From Obelidium mucronatum (Eukaryota > Chytridiomycota > Chytridiomycetes > Chytridiales > Chytriomycetaceae): 64,000 bases of DNA. Below are positions 10,574 through 21,549 of the stretch, piece after piece. Location: assembly GCA_025765595.1 (NCBI GenBank), contig JAIVFH010000004.1, positions 62,001 through 126,000 on the forward strand, in the 5' to 3' direction. The notes beneath the pieces were generated by a model, which was given only the letters and a program-made list of their open reading frames with translations, did not search any database and was not told the DNA's origin. Position 1 is the stretch's first letter. Each line of letters opens with the position of its first letter. The translations under genes were made by a program, and so were the position numbers.

Positions 10574-11468
10574 ATGTCGCTTTCCGCCGTCGCCCGCCGC
10601 CATTCGCTGCCGTCCGCCGCCGCCGACTTTCACGTGGAAGCGGCGCACTTTCTGCAGGCAACGATGCTCGCGCGCCGCCTCTCGCTGACGCAGGCGCCAT
10701 CCGACGCACTGTCGCAGCCGCAGTCGTTTCCGTTTCTGTTTCCGCAGCCAGACTTGGCGCACTGCGGCGCCGAGCAAACCTTCCTCGATCTGCTCGACGT
10801 CTCCGAAGGCGTGGACCCGTACAGGCACTCAATCGATCCGATGTGTCTGGGAACAGTTGAAGGCGTTTCTCCGACGCACTCGGCTTCTTCTGAGGCAGCG
10901 CTGGTGGAATTCGAAACTAGCGACAGTCCACAGCCAGACCTTGCTCTCGATGTGTCACCTATTCCAACAGATGCTGAAATAGAACCCGGCTTTGACATAT
11001 TATCTTCTCTCGAAGTCTCGTCTCCACCAGCCCGGCAGCGTCGGAACTCTCAGAGTCAAGAATCGACTCGGGGCGATCGATTCCGAGCCACGGAAAGCGA
11101 GTTATTCCTCTTGACGGCGGTGTTTGCAAAGAACCCATTTCCCAGTGCAGCGTTGCGTGATAGAACTGCAGAGAAGCTTGGCCTCACTGGTCGGCAAGTT
11201 CAGTTTTGGTCAGTCTTTTTTTTATTAATGCTGTTGTGTTAAGCACCACGTTCGTGATTTAACTAATCTTTACGGCGCGTCCGTCTATCGCAGGTTCCAA
11301 AATCGCCGCGCCACGTTAAAGAAGGCTGGTGTTCATGTCTTGAAGCCACGAAAAGGCGCCTGCCGCAACGGAAGTTACGATGGCAACAAGAAGAGACCAT
11401 CGTTGTCTCTTCTCTCGGATGAAGCCCCCTTCTTTTTCGTCGAGACAAAGGAAGAATCATCGACTTAA
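10574..11468 (+). CDS. Homeodomain protein HD7 (class A, GC-rich N-terminus)
   Basis: Exons 10574-11208 and 11294-11468 (85-nt intron, donor GTCAGT, acceptor GCAG) give 269 aa. The ATG at 10574 starts MSLSAVARRHSLPSA, so an RRxSLP box lies at residues 8-12; a second, ARRLSLTQ, follows. The linker EPGFDILSSLEVSSPP with QRRNSQS leads to the homeodomain at about residues 167-226 (loop KNPFPS). Here the class A QVQFW is preceded by TGR rather than a xxK. The C-terminus is SLLSDEAPFFFVE. The first 250 nt of coding sequence are strikingly GC-rich compared with HD6, which creates several open antisense frames that I regard as shadows. Confidence 0.9.
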
Positions 11469-11739
11469 GAGCGACGCCACCATTATTTTCTTCGATTCTT
11501 CCATCTTTCATGATTTCTTACTTTTTCCATCTATGCGTCATGTGCCATCTTCATGCATCCAGCATCTGCTTGTTTTTGTTTGTTTGTCTGTGTGTGTGTG
11601 GATAGTAAAGCCCACCTGCTGTCTCCTTCTCTGGCTTATCCCTCGCGCCAGTCACGCTGGACCCTTTTAATCTCCCGTGATAAAATTTTCCTCTTTTTCT
11701 TCGCACCCCACCACACCACCACCACCACTCCCGCCCGCC

Positions 11740-12944
11740 ATGCCGTCTCCCGCGCCGCGCCGCGCCTCGTTCCACCACGCCGCCCGCCCGCAGAACCCGG
11801 CGCCGCCGCTGATCAACACGGTGCCGCCGCCGCCGTTCGATCCCGTCAGACAGCCGCCGCCCTCGTTCTACATCAACAGCTCGAGGTCGCCGGTGGTTTC
11901 GGCCACGGCGGGCCTGCCGAACCCAACACTGACGAACCTGCCGTTCTCACAACATCACTTGGAGCAACAGCAGCGGCAGCTGCAGCACACCTTTCCTAGA
12001 GACTTTGCCTCTTTCCAAATGGGATCTCTCCCGCCCCACTCGAACCTCTTACATACCCCCGACCTATCGTCGCTCTCTACTGACCTCGTACCAATGAATA
12101 CACAACTGAACCAGTTCGACCTCTTACCTGATATACGAAACTCGTCATACCTCTTCGCACCTGAAAACTTTGAAATGCTGGAACGATACAACTCCGATCT
12201 GCTTGCTGGTACAAGCTACTCGAACAACTCATTAACATCTCCAACCGTTGCCACTGGTGGCAGCGGCTTCAAACCAAACATGGTTGGCAATAACAACAAC
12301 AACAACATGAACAACAACAACAACATGAACATGCCGCAAGTGTCCTTCATGCCTGGCGCCGCCGATTTCATCGACATGGACAGATTTGCCGCTCTCCGTA
12401 TGCATTCAATGCCAATCCTGACAACAACAACATCCATCACAAGCCCAATATTTGCCCCTTCAACGTTTACAAGGTCTCCCTCAGAACCAAAGTATGACGC
12501 CATTGGTATGGTTTCCCCACAAGCACAAGCTACATCCCCTCCGGCTTTGTCATCTCCAGTACCGCCCTTCTCGGCTCCATCCAACAACAACAACGCCATT
12601 CAGTCAGTGAAGCCCCGATTCAAGCCAAATGAAGCTGAACTTGCGTTGTTGAATGGAGTGTATTCGAAAAATCCGTACCCAAGCGCAAACACACGGAAGC
12701 GATTGGCGGAAAAATTGGGGCTTGAGTTGAAGCAGATTCAATTTTGGTACTTATTTCTCAGTTTCTTCTATTGTGTTGTTGGATATATTTTTTTTCTAAA
12801 TTGATCCTTAGGTTTCAAAATCGTAGAGCTTTGAGCAAGGCAAATGGTGCTCCTGTGTCTAAACCGAAAAAGGGGACTCCGTCTTCTACGTCAACGCCTG
12901 AAGCAGAACCAAAGCCTGTTGCAGTAGAACCTACTTCTCAGTGA
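11740..12944 (+). CDS. Homeodomain protein HD8 (class A, no C-terminal box)
   Basis: Exons 11740-12746 and 12812-12944 (65-nt intron, donor GTACTT, acceptor TTAG) give 379 aa. The N-terminus is Pro-rich (MPSPAPRRASFHH), with one RRxS site, and is encoded in a GC-rich patch. An Asn/Met-rich run lies in the middle. The homeodomain is at about residues 291-350 with a variant loop KNPYPS and helix 3 QFW/FQNRRALSK. The KPKK arm is kept, but exon 2 then ends without the PLSxDNPYFFVE box, one of the few class A members to lack it. The start at 11740 is the first ATG; the frame upstream opens only from a non-ATG codon. Confidence 0.88.
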
Positions 12945-13667
12945 GGGGGGGAAAGATTGCTGCACTGTGTTTGGGTTAAATCTTCTGTAAAAACAATCCC
13001 CCCCAAACAACTGTCGGCTTTCCTACTTCCCTATTTTATTTTTCTTACGTATACGTTATACTACTTTATTTTGGATTGAGCTGGTCTCTTTCTACCTTTT
13101 TTTTTTTCTTGCTTTCCCTTGCCAATTGATTTGGCCCGTCTATTTGCTCGATTTAGTAGCACACTCTCTTTTGTTCTCTTTTCATTCTTTTGGATTCGTT
13201 TTCCTTTGTTTGATACAAGGAAAAAGTTGACTTCCCCAGGGATGGAACTGCAGATGATTGGTTTTGGTTTGGTTGAAAGTAACGTTAGTTGATCTAACGT
13301 TTCCCATGGTTGTATTTTTATTATTGACTGTACGAACGATGGGAGGGAGGGGAGAGATGCAGGAGGAAAACTGGTTTTTTCGCTCCTTTGAGACTGTTTT
13401 TGTTTTTTTCGTAGATCGAATGAATTTTTTTGTTTGTTATGCCCTGTTGAGTGAGTTGGCTTTTTTTGTATTCGGTCGTGATGCCAAAAAAAAAAAGCTT
13501 TGTAGAAGTATACAAGTTGTGGTGCTCCCATAGGATTCATTATTACTTCCGTTAGTTGACGGGTTAATGATGGAGTGAGGAAATTTTTTTACGTCTTTGG
13601 TATAAAAAAAGCGGCATCTCTATTTTTTTTCCCATATTACACACGCGCGAAAATAAATCATTCATTA
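12945..13667. other. Spacer HD8-HD9
   Basis: No gene is seen. The sequence is T-rich on the + strand with several homopolymer runs. The resulting antisense frames (around 13061-13540) are Lys/Gln-rich low complexity and are not supported. TATAAA at 13601-13606 is the probable HD9 core promoter. Confidence 0.5.
13601..13606 (+). promoter_or_regulatory. TATA box of HD9
   Basis: TATAAA, 62 bp before the HD9 ATG at 13668. Confidence 0.6.
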
Positions 13668-15061
13668 ATGCCACATCGACAAACAAGGAGCTTAGGGAAC
13701 CTAGGTGGTAGTCAGTTGGAAGATGACGGCATGTCGTTGGCGCTGCTCCTGGACCGTCGTTTTTCGGTTCCTCATAATCGAATGTTCAGTCAACCACAGC
13801 AGCAGCAGCAGTACAGACAGCAATTGGAATATTCAAATGGTAGAAATGGTGGAATGTATCAGCTTTTGGATATGAATGACATGTCAAGACGAATGTCTGT
13901 TCCTCAGCCATCTGAATCGTCTGTCCCACCTCCCCTGCCGCTGCCGCTGGGCTCTGGAAATGGAATCCTCATGTCCTATTCTTTTCCTCAGAGCGATACC
14001 ATGATGCCGAAATATGTGCCAATGGAAATGCTCAACTCGCAGTTGGATCAAATGGAGGGGTTACCTGTCGGATACATGTTTCCTCAACAACAACAACCAC
14101 AACAGCAACAAAATCAACTCCAGCAGCTTCAGCAACCTCAGCAACAGCTTCAATTGAATTTGAAACAGCCGCAAACTTTGGAGATGTCGCTGTTCAGTAA
14201 CAGCCAGAGTCTCCTACAGCAACAACCTGCAATCATGGGAAACAACGCTGGTAGCACTACAGATCAATTCTACAGTTTCCAGCAAACCTTCAGTCCACTC
14301 ATGACACCACAACCCAACTATTTTACAATGACCTCCATTCCTACAATGACGCCGTCAGATACCAGATTCGAGCTAACAACCCAAACAGCACCGTCCACGC
14401 CGATTCTGACATACGAACCAAGCCCTCCCACCCCGAAACCAGTGAAAACGACACTGGTGCCCGCCAAAAAACTGTTCCGAACAACACCGGAGCCAGGCTT
14501 GGACTTGCTGCTCAACTCGCCCTCGACATCCCCTGCAAACTTGTTGGCGGCACGGAGAAATTCAGTGACTGAGAGTTCGCGGCCGGCGCGGTTTAAGCCT
14601 ACGGAAGCGGAACTGGTTCTTCTTGTTGCGATTTTCAAAAAGAATCCGTTCCCGAGTGCGCAGTTGAGACAGAAGTTGGCGGATAAAATGGGTCTTGATA
14701 TTAAGCAAGTTCAATTCTGGTATGTGGTGTTTTTTTGTTGTGTCCCGTGTTTATTTCAATTATTGACGTTTTTTTTAGGTTTCAGAATCGCCGTGCAACC
14801 ATGAAAGTGCAAGGGATTATTGTGACGAAACCAAAGAGAGGCGCTGCCGGAAGTGTCCATACCGATACGCAAACTTTTCAGGCGGTCAGCTCAACAAATC
14901 AGCAACAAGCATTCTCGCTGAACAGAACATCCTTGTCACCGCTGTCGGCTGATCCGCAACCTCAAGGTCACCTCCAGGCGGAAGATTCCCAGAGCCAAAA
15001 CTACCTCTCTTTTGATGCTAGTATTAACTCTGGAATGGAAATGCCGCCTGTCGACTTTTGA
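13668..15061 (+). CDS. Homeodomain protein HD9 (class A)
   Basis: Exons 13668-14719 and 14779-15061 (59-nt intron, GTATGT donor) give 444 aa, the longest clean class A protein. The N-terminal boxes are LLDRRFSVPHN and SRRMSVPQ. A long Gln-rich tract covers about residues 140-190. The linker TPEPGLDLLLNSPSTSP, then ARRNSVTES, leads into the homeodomain at about residues 306-365 (loop KNPFPS, helix 3 QFW/FQNRRATMK). The C-terminal box is only half kept: SLSPLSADP is followed by about 30 unrelated residues instead of NPYFFVE. The start at 13668 has a TATAAA 62 bp upstream. Confidence 0.9.
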
Positions 15062-15571
15062 CAAATTTTTTGGGGGCTAATATATGTACACACACGCACA
15101 CACAAAAAAAGGGAGAAGAGCTGGTTCTCTTCTGTAAATAATCATGCATCTCTTGATTTCTTATTTTTTTAAAATACCTTGCATTGATTTTCCGTCTCCC
15201 CCTCCCGCTCCCCTCGCATTTTTGAATAAAGGCATTTTTCCGTACCGATTGAAGGCTCAATCTCCATTACAACTCCTTTTTCGTGTCATCAAACAAGTAG
15301 ATGCCGCAATTGCACACCTCTGCGTGGTGTTGTATGCGGCTGAAGAAGCCATTTTCGCAATGAAAAAAATAAGAGAATGAAAATTTTTCCTAACCCTTTC
15401 GCCCGAACAGGTGAGTTGTATCGGGAGTTCATATTGATGAATTTTTGTCATTGGCTTCTGAAAAAAATGAGAAGGGGGGTGTTTGAGTGTAGAGATATAT
15501 AAAAAAGAGGGCTGGCTGTTTTTTTTTCATTCACGGATACTCTGGTTTTTCTCTCTCCAGCTTTTTAAACT
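15062..15571. other. Spacer HD9-HD10
   Basis: Nothing coding is supported. A short (CA)n tract lies at 15088-15106. The HD10 TATA box is at 15495-15502. Confidence 0.5.
15495..15502 (+). promoter_or_regulatory. TATA box of HD10
   Basis: TATATAAA, about 70 bp before the HD10 ATG at 15572. Confidence 0.6.
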
Positions 15572-16611
15572 ATGGCCGACCAACAAGACTTTACACTATC
15601 GTACCTGCTTGATCGAAGGTTCTCTCTGCCAAACTTTCCACCTCCGCCGTCGCTGGACATGAATTTGGATGACATGATGAACCAACCGTTCCCAACACCC
15701 ATCCCGCTGCACATGTACATGCCAACGTCGTCCAATAGAAGAATGTCTACACCGTTTCTCTTTTCAGGAGCAGCATCAGCAGCAGCAAGCGGTCTCTCTA
15801 ACGAGTTGGATCTTTTACCTGTCACGTCAGAGATGCTCTCGAATCAGTTATCCAGACAACTGTCCAACAATGCGTTCCTCTTCCCAGCCAACAAAGTCAC
15901 GCTATCTCCCACCAGTTCACCGCTTGGGTCGAATACGAATCTAGAGCAGTTCAACACAATGTGTTTGACACAAGAGTCGCAACTATTTCAAAGCCAGAAC
16001 AATAACAGCAGCAATAACAACAGCAGCAGCAACGGCAACAGCATCAACAAGATGCTATTCTCTCCACCGATAACACCAAAACACTCGCGATCCTCCTCAT
16101 TCGCCGATCCTTCGCTTCTTTTCTCGCACCCATCATCATCATCATCCACTTATCTTCAGCTGAATCAGTGAGTCCAACTCTGCTTCCATCTCTTCGAACC
16201 CTGCGTTCCGGCCCAGAAGCAGGCGAAGAACTTGTAGAAACTCTTCCCACACCCACGAACGACACGCTGGCGCGTCGGGAATCGACCGACAGCGGCGGCG
16301 GTAGCGGCGGCAGAGTAAGGTTTCGGCCAAGCCAAGAAGAGCTGGAATGTCTGATTCGGATCTTCAACAAGAACCCGTTCCCGAGTGTTGCGCTTCGATT
16401 GCGGATTGCGGAGCGGATGAAGTTGGATGTGAAGCAGGTTCAGTTTTGGTTCCAAAACCGACGGGCAACCATGAAAACGAATGGGATTCTAGTTGTGAAA
16501 CCAAAGAAATCAAAGCATGGAGGTGGTGGTGGTGAAAAGAAGAATATCACTCTTACGCCATTGTCTGCCAATTCGTCCTTTTTCTTTGTCGAAACACATG
16601 ACCAAGAATAG
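15572..16611 (+). CDS. Homeodomain protein HD10 (class A) with one frame change
   Basis: The ATG at 15572 starts MADQQDFTLSYLLDRRFSLP, and NRRMSTPF follows. This frame stops at 16171, while the rest of the protein (linker GPEAGEELVETLPTP, ARREST, then the homeodomain VRFRPSQEEL...NPFPS...QFWFQNRRATMK and C-terminal box TPLSANSSFFFVE) is in a second frame ending at 16611. No GT lies in the right phase between about 15980 and the overlap. A GTGAGT at 16168 spliced to an AG at 16292 would restore frame but would delete the conserved linker. A (TCA)n run at 16131-16145 is a likely spot for a one-base indel. The homeodomain itself is intronless and intact. Confidence 0.82.
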
Positions 16612-16792
16612 CTCTGCTTGCAGCTTTTTTTTATATATGGTTCTTCTTTCTTTTAATAAATGTTGCCTCTTGTTATTTGTCCTTTCTTTTTTTTTTTTTT
16701 TTTAAATTTATTTTGATTTGAGGCGCTTTCTGTCAAAGTCACTCGTTCGTTCAGTCATCAGCCAGTCCTCATATTTCGCTTCGACTATCGAG

Positions 16793-17866
16793 ATGAATAA
16801 CTGTCAGTCTTCGGCTGTTGCTGATGAGCTCAGATTATCAGTTCCCAACAACTTATACAATGCTTTGTCTCGACACCACCCATACCAACAACAACAACAA
16901 CAACATCAATTCATACAAACCATGTTGCCGCTGTCGAGTCATATTCATGCAGCAACCGATTCCTTCAGCAATCTTCCTCCTCCTCCTACTCGTGTGTCAC
17001 TAGTGCCTCTTTCGACAACTTTGAACCTGAATCCAATTTCCAACACTTCTGCAGCATCTTCTGAGTTGGGACTACGTCAGATAATGTCATCCTACAATGC
17101 GTTCATGCTTCCGCAAGAGACCAATGGGTCAGCGTCAGTGTACAACAGTTATGCGGGTGGGCTTGCAATGATGCAACAATCGACTCAGCAGCAGCAGCAG
17201 AGTGGATATTCAGGAGTCGTTGAGACGAATCAAATTTCATCGTCGGACCAAATGAAATTGCCTGTCTTATCTTCAACGAGCAGCGGCAGCAGCAGTGTCT
17301 CGCCTTCAGCAGCAGTGCCTTCACTGCAAGAGCGATTTTTCGCAAACACGCCTCCAGAGTCAAGCCAGTCGCCACCACCGCCGCCGCCACCACCATTAAA
17401 CTCTTCAAATACGAGTATTTTGCAAGCACCCGCCCCCACTGAAAACAAACTTGTATCGCTCCTTGATCCTACGCAAGCGTTGAAAAAAACAAACCGGTTT
17501 AAAGCCAAAGACTCGGATTTGAAGATGTTGATGGCGGTTTTTGAAAAGAATCCGTTTCCAAGTTCAGTGTTGCGGAAGAAACTTGCGGATCGGTTGAAAA
17601 TGGATCAGAAGCAAGTCCAGTTTTGGTAATAGCCTCGCTTTCACTGCGACAAAAAAAAATCGCCTGACCAAATATTTTTTCCATTTAACAGGTTCCAGAA
17701 TCGTCGGGCTACGTTGAAAGTCAATGGAATCCACGTACTTAAGCCGAAAGCTAGAGAAGGCCAAGGAGTGAACGGGAAGCCGAATCTTGTGCCGTTAACG
17801 TCCAAAAGTGACTATTTTTATGTCGATGCTTCTTCTCCACCCTCGGATGTGGCGCTTATTGAATGA
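16793..17866 (+). CDS. Homeodomain protein HD11 (class A)
   Basis: Exons 16793-17625 and 17692-17866 (66-nt intron, donor GTAATA, acceptor ACAG) give 335 aa. The N-terminal region is Ser/Gln-rich, with a proline run PPPPPPPP before the homeodomain at about residues 233-292. The class A sequence is slightly modified (RFKAKDSDLKML, loop KNPFPS, helix 3 QFW/FQNRRATLK). No RRxSLP box is seen. The C-terminus keeps a drifted form of the shared box: VPLTSKSDYFYVDASS. The intron gives TGG-TAA on read-through. The chosen ATG (MNNCQSS) is the first in frame. Confidence 0.9.
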
Positions 17867-18415
17867 GTTTGCGCGTGGACTCCTCTTTTTAATCTATGTG
17901 TTATAATTTAATTCTTTTTTTTTATATATTAGTCAAGGCAAATTGCATTATTTGATTTCTTAAAATGACTAAACGGGAAATAAAGTAAAACCTACAACAT
18001 AAAGAAGGAAACGCATGAAATTTATTGGGTTTTGCAACGGTTTTGCAACCGTTGAAACTCCGCGCATTTTCGGGTGGCGCCTACGAAAAGTTGTCACAGA
18101 CTCAATACCGTTGTTACAATAAAAAAGTGCCAGGTTTGCATACGTAGCGTTTGCGTCAAATCGATTACAAAACTCAGTATTATCCGAGGCAAAAATAATA
18201 AAACATTCTTCATAATGAACATCCCGTTTGCGATGCGATGAAACTTTTGAAGTTGAAACAAAACCGAAACTACTTTCGTAATGAAATTTTCCGACACCCC
18301 TCTCTGAAAAAGAAAAAGGGAGGTGTTTCCGTTCACCCCCGAAACAAATCTCATTCCAAAACAGCAACTTGCCGCACCCACCACCTGCATAATAACACCG
18401 ACCAAATAGCTGAAA
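17867..18415. other. Spacer HD11-HD12
   Basis: No gene is supported. The antisense frames at 17969-18427 have no recognisable content. A short inverted stretch GGTTTTGCAACGGTTTTGCAACC lies near 18029-18051. Confidence 0.4.
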
Positions 18416-19339
18416 ATGGAGACTCAAAACGCACAGATAATGGACAGCACTGCTGGCAGTGTGGAAATGAAGGAACTGAGAACTGTATCAGCAACAGCAG
18501 CACCGCAATCCGTGCCTCAAACACCGCAACAGCAGTTCATGTTTGCATCGCCGATGCTAGTGTCGCGGTCATCACAGCCGCAACTGCATGTTCTGCCGCA
18601 GCCGGAATACTACCGCCGCATGTCCCTCCCAGCGCATCTTGCCACCTCGCAGATCAACCCCCTCGTCCAGTACTCCCAAATCCAGACGGACCTGATGAAT
18701 TCATTCTCCCCGTACATGCTGCAGCAGTTTGACGACGGCAGCCAGCCGAGCCTCGTTGGCTCACTGTCGATGGATGGAATGAACATGTTTGACTCTGGTG
18801 CCATCTACTACGATGCCGCCAGCCGCGCGCCCACGCCGTACTTCGAAGTGCCCGCCAGTCTGGCCGCCACGCCGCTTGCGTCGCCCGTCATCCAGGCGCG
18901 CGCCGCTGTTCACGCAACTCCGGCCGAAGACTCGAACCAGTCAACGCCGTCCGCAACGCCGCCCGCGTCGCCGGAAAAACAGCAGCGGTCGAATTCGATT
19001 TCAAATTCAAATAATTCAAATGCAAACGACAAGAAGAACCGCTTCAAGGCCACCGAGGCCGAGCTGCCGATTCTGTCCGCCGTCTTCGAGAAGAATCCGT
19101 TTCCCAGCGCAGTACTGCGCAAGAAGCTGGCGGACCGGCTGGGCCTCGAGGTCAAGCAGATCCAGTTCTGGTTCCAGAACAGGCGCGCGACCCTCAAGAT
19201 CAACGGAATACACGTCATCAAGCCGAAAAAGACAAACACGCCATCTGCATCGTTCAAGGCGAAACCGGCTCTGTCGCCGCTGACGGAGGGGAACCCGTAC
19301 TTTTTCGTGGAGCACAATGCCGCGAAAGAGATTGTCTGA
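18416..19339 (+). CDS. Homeodomain protein HD12 (class A, intronless)
   Basis: Single exon, 307 aa. One N-terminal box, YRRMSLPAH, is present. The homeodomain at about residues 207-266 is close to the class A consensus (RFKATEAELPIL, loop KNPFPS, helix 3 QIQFWFQNRRATLKINGIHVIKPKK). The C-terminus has LSPLTEGNPYFFVEHN. The second half of the gene is GC-rich (18780-19250), unlike HD11 and HD13 on either side. It lacks the Trp48 intron, although HD11 has it. The ATG at 18416 is the first in frame after an in-frame stop region. Confidence 0.92.
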   Translation: METQNAQIMDSTAGSVEMKELRTVSATAAPQSVPQTPQQQFMFASPMLVSRSSQPQLHVLPQPEYYRRMSLPAHLATSQINPLVQYSQIQTDLMNSFSPYMLQQFDDGSQPSLVGSLSMDGMNMFDSGAIYYDAASRAPTPYFEVPASLAATPLASPVIQARAAVHATPAEDSNQSTPSATPPASPEKQQRSNSISNSNNSNANDKKNRFKATEAELPILSAVFEKNPFPSAVLRKKLADRLGLEVKQIQFWFQNRRATLKINGIHVIKPKKTNTPSASFKAKPALSPLTEGNPYFFVEHNAAKEIV

Positions 19340-19765
19340 TTGCCAGTAGTTCATTTGCATGCGTTCCCAGCCTCATTATTGTCTTTTCTTTCTCCTTATC
19401 ATTCCCCCCTCGTGCATCTTTGTTTTTATTTAATTTTCCTCGAATTCTTTGTATTTCCCGACTCCGTGTCCCTGCATCGCATTTGTTTTGAGTAGTCGTA
19501 TTATTTTGCAATAATTGTGTGTTTACATTCTTCCATATTCCAAAGTGTAAAATCTGCCAAGATCTCTATTTTCTTGCTTTTCTGAAACAGAATCTGACAA
19601 ACGCAACTCCTCCCAGAAATTCTATTTTCGGAAGTCTTCCCCTGCAACAAAAAACTTCTAAATTGCAGTTTAAAACAACTCTCAGAACATCAAACCAATT
19701 TGAACTGGTTACTGTTTTAAAGTGGACCATTACTCAGTTTCAGCCGAGAAAAAGCTTGTTAAAAT
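19340..19765. other. Spacer HD12-HD13
   Basis: Pyrimidine-rich on the + strand. No coding frame or clear TATA is seen. Confidence 0.4.
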
Positions 19766-21549
19766 ATGGACAACTCAAGTACAAACGACGAACAGCAGCA
19801 ACCACAACAGGCAACATTTCCACTTATCGACACAAGGATTTCTTCTGTCGGATCAAGTTTGGAAAGGAAAACTGATGCGTTCACAGTCCCAAGTCACGGA
19901 AGACGTTTATTAGATTTCAAGTGTGATATGAGCCTCCTACCAGCCACTCCTCTCACTCCTCAAAACTTTGCAGCAGCAATCACTCAATCCTTTCCTTCTC
20001 CAAACACTCCTCGCAAGAGTACATCTATTCAAACCCCTGTTTCTGCAAACGACTTGATGTCAACTTTTATGTTCCAACCACCACTATTGAAAACTGATTT
20101 CAGCTTTCCTGCCATGCCATACAAGTTAGAGCAAGGCCCTATTACTGCCACATCCTTACCATCGGCTTCGTCTGACTTATTTATGAACCAATCGTCTTCT
20201 TCCACTCACGATTTCTTGTTTGACGCTGCTTCGCAAGCGTCAAATCTCATATCTCTGACTGATTTGAACCTCCAATTCCCAAGCGAAAGCCAACAACAAC
20301 CGCAACAACAACAGCAAAGTCAAGAACAAGTGTCGATGTTTGCAGGATCAAACATGGATTACTCATTCATGAATCAAGGGTCTTTGGACCCTGTGATCAC
20401 GTCATCAACTTCGTTTGATTCGATTTCCGATTTCAACAACAACAACGCCGCCACCAACGCCTCTGGATTTAATAATACACAGTTGAATCAAGCGTTGCTT
20501 CAGCAACAAGTTCAGAATGGCCGTCGACAGTCGATAAGCTTTCCAAACAATGGGTTTCCTCAGCAGCTTCAGCTTCAAATGCAGCAGCAACAGCAGCCAG
20601 CATTATTTGGAGCAGATATACTATACTCTAGACGTCCATCCGTGATATCGAGCGCCATGTCGTCTCCATACCTGACGAATGGAACACCACCAAACTCTTC
20701 GACACTATCATCTTCCATGAACATGAATTTGATGAGCCCCATGATGATGAACCACCAGTTTCAACAACACCAACAACAACTCCAGTTGGATGCCAGTGGG
20801 GACAGGAGGCCTCGAATGACTTCATTGGGGTCGTTCCAGTTGCATAATCGACAACAGAAGTTTGATGGTTCCGATGGACGGCCTAGAATGAGTTCGTTAG
20901 GCTCTTTTCGTGAACCAATGGTTTTGGGAGGTGGGGGCACACCTACAACGACGGGGTCTCCTGCGTCTGTCTCTGGAACTGCATCTCCCATCATAAGTAA
21001 CGCCCATCTTGCGACAAATGCGGGATCTGCTACTGCCGCCACTGTTTCCGCTGGAGGAGCTGCAACTGCTACTGGAAATACAGCTAAGCAGTCTCCAGCC
21101 TTATCATCAGCGTAGACTTAGTCTTGTGAACCTTATTCGCCGGTCGAGTATGGGTGGATACAATAATAATCTGGGGAGCTTGCATCAAAAGGTACCACCA
21201 AGTCCAATGGGGAACAGTGCAGCAGCTATGGCGGCGGCCGCTGGCGGAGGCACAAAGAAAACCTCGATTTAAGCCCCAGAAAGCGGATTTAGAGGTCCTT
21301 ATGGCATCGTTTGAGAATAACCCGTTCCCAGATAAAGAAGAGAGGCGGCGGCTTGCAGAGAAACTTGTGTTGGAGCCGAAGCAGATTTTGTTTTGGTTCC
21401 AGAATCGGAGAGCTGCTTTGAAAATGAATGGAATTCACGTGCTGAAGCCGGGAGGTGTTGGTGGAGGCAGTTCAAGCGGTGTGGGGGATGATCAAAAGTT
21501 GGCACCATTGATGGAGGATAATGGTTACTTTTTTGTTGAGCAAGAGTGA
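19766..21549 (+). CDS. Homeodomain protein HD13 (class A), two frame changes before the homeodomain
   Basis: The first frame (19766-21115) encodes a long Gln/Ser-rich region with GRRQSISFP, SRRPSVISS and two internal repeats (RPRMTSLGSF and RPRMSSLGSF). Coding character then moves to a second frame (about 21095-21260; QRRLSLVNLIRRSSMGG) and to a third for the homeodomain (RFKPQKADLEVL, loop NNPFPD, helix 3 FWFQNRRAALKMNGIHVLKP), ending in APLMEDNGYFFVEQE at 21549. An intron 21113-21222 or 21113-21225 would join frames one and three directly, but it would remove the RRLSL segment. Two single-base indels are the other reading. The homeodomain itself is intronless with all key residues. Confidence 0.75.

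Noticed and set aside
9902..10828. A 308-codon minus-strand frame across HD6 and HD7
   Set aside because: It is the complement of conserved homeobox exons and a GC-rich start region; a shadow.
13061..13540. Lys/Gln-rich minus-strand frame between HD8 and HD9
   Set aside because: Low-complexity translation of T-rich spacer DNA with no recognisable domain.
16168..16292. A 125-nt intron in HD10 with a perfect GTGAGT donor
   Set aside because: It restores the frame but removes the linker and RRxS site conserved in HD4-HD9. Kept only as a possible alternative splice.
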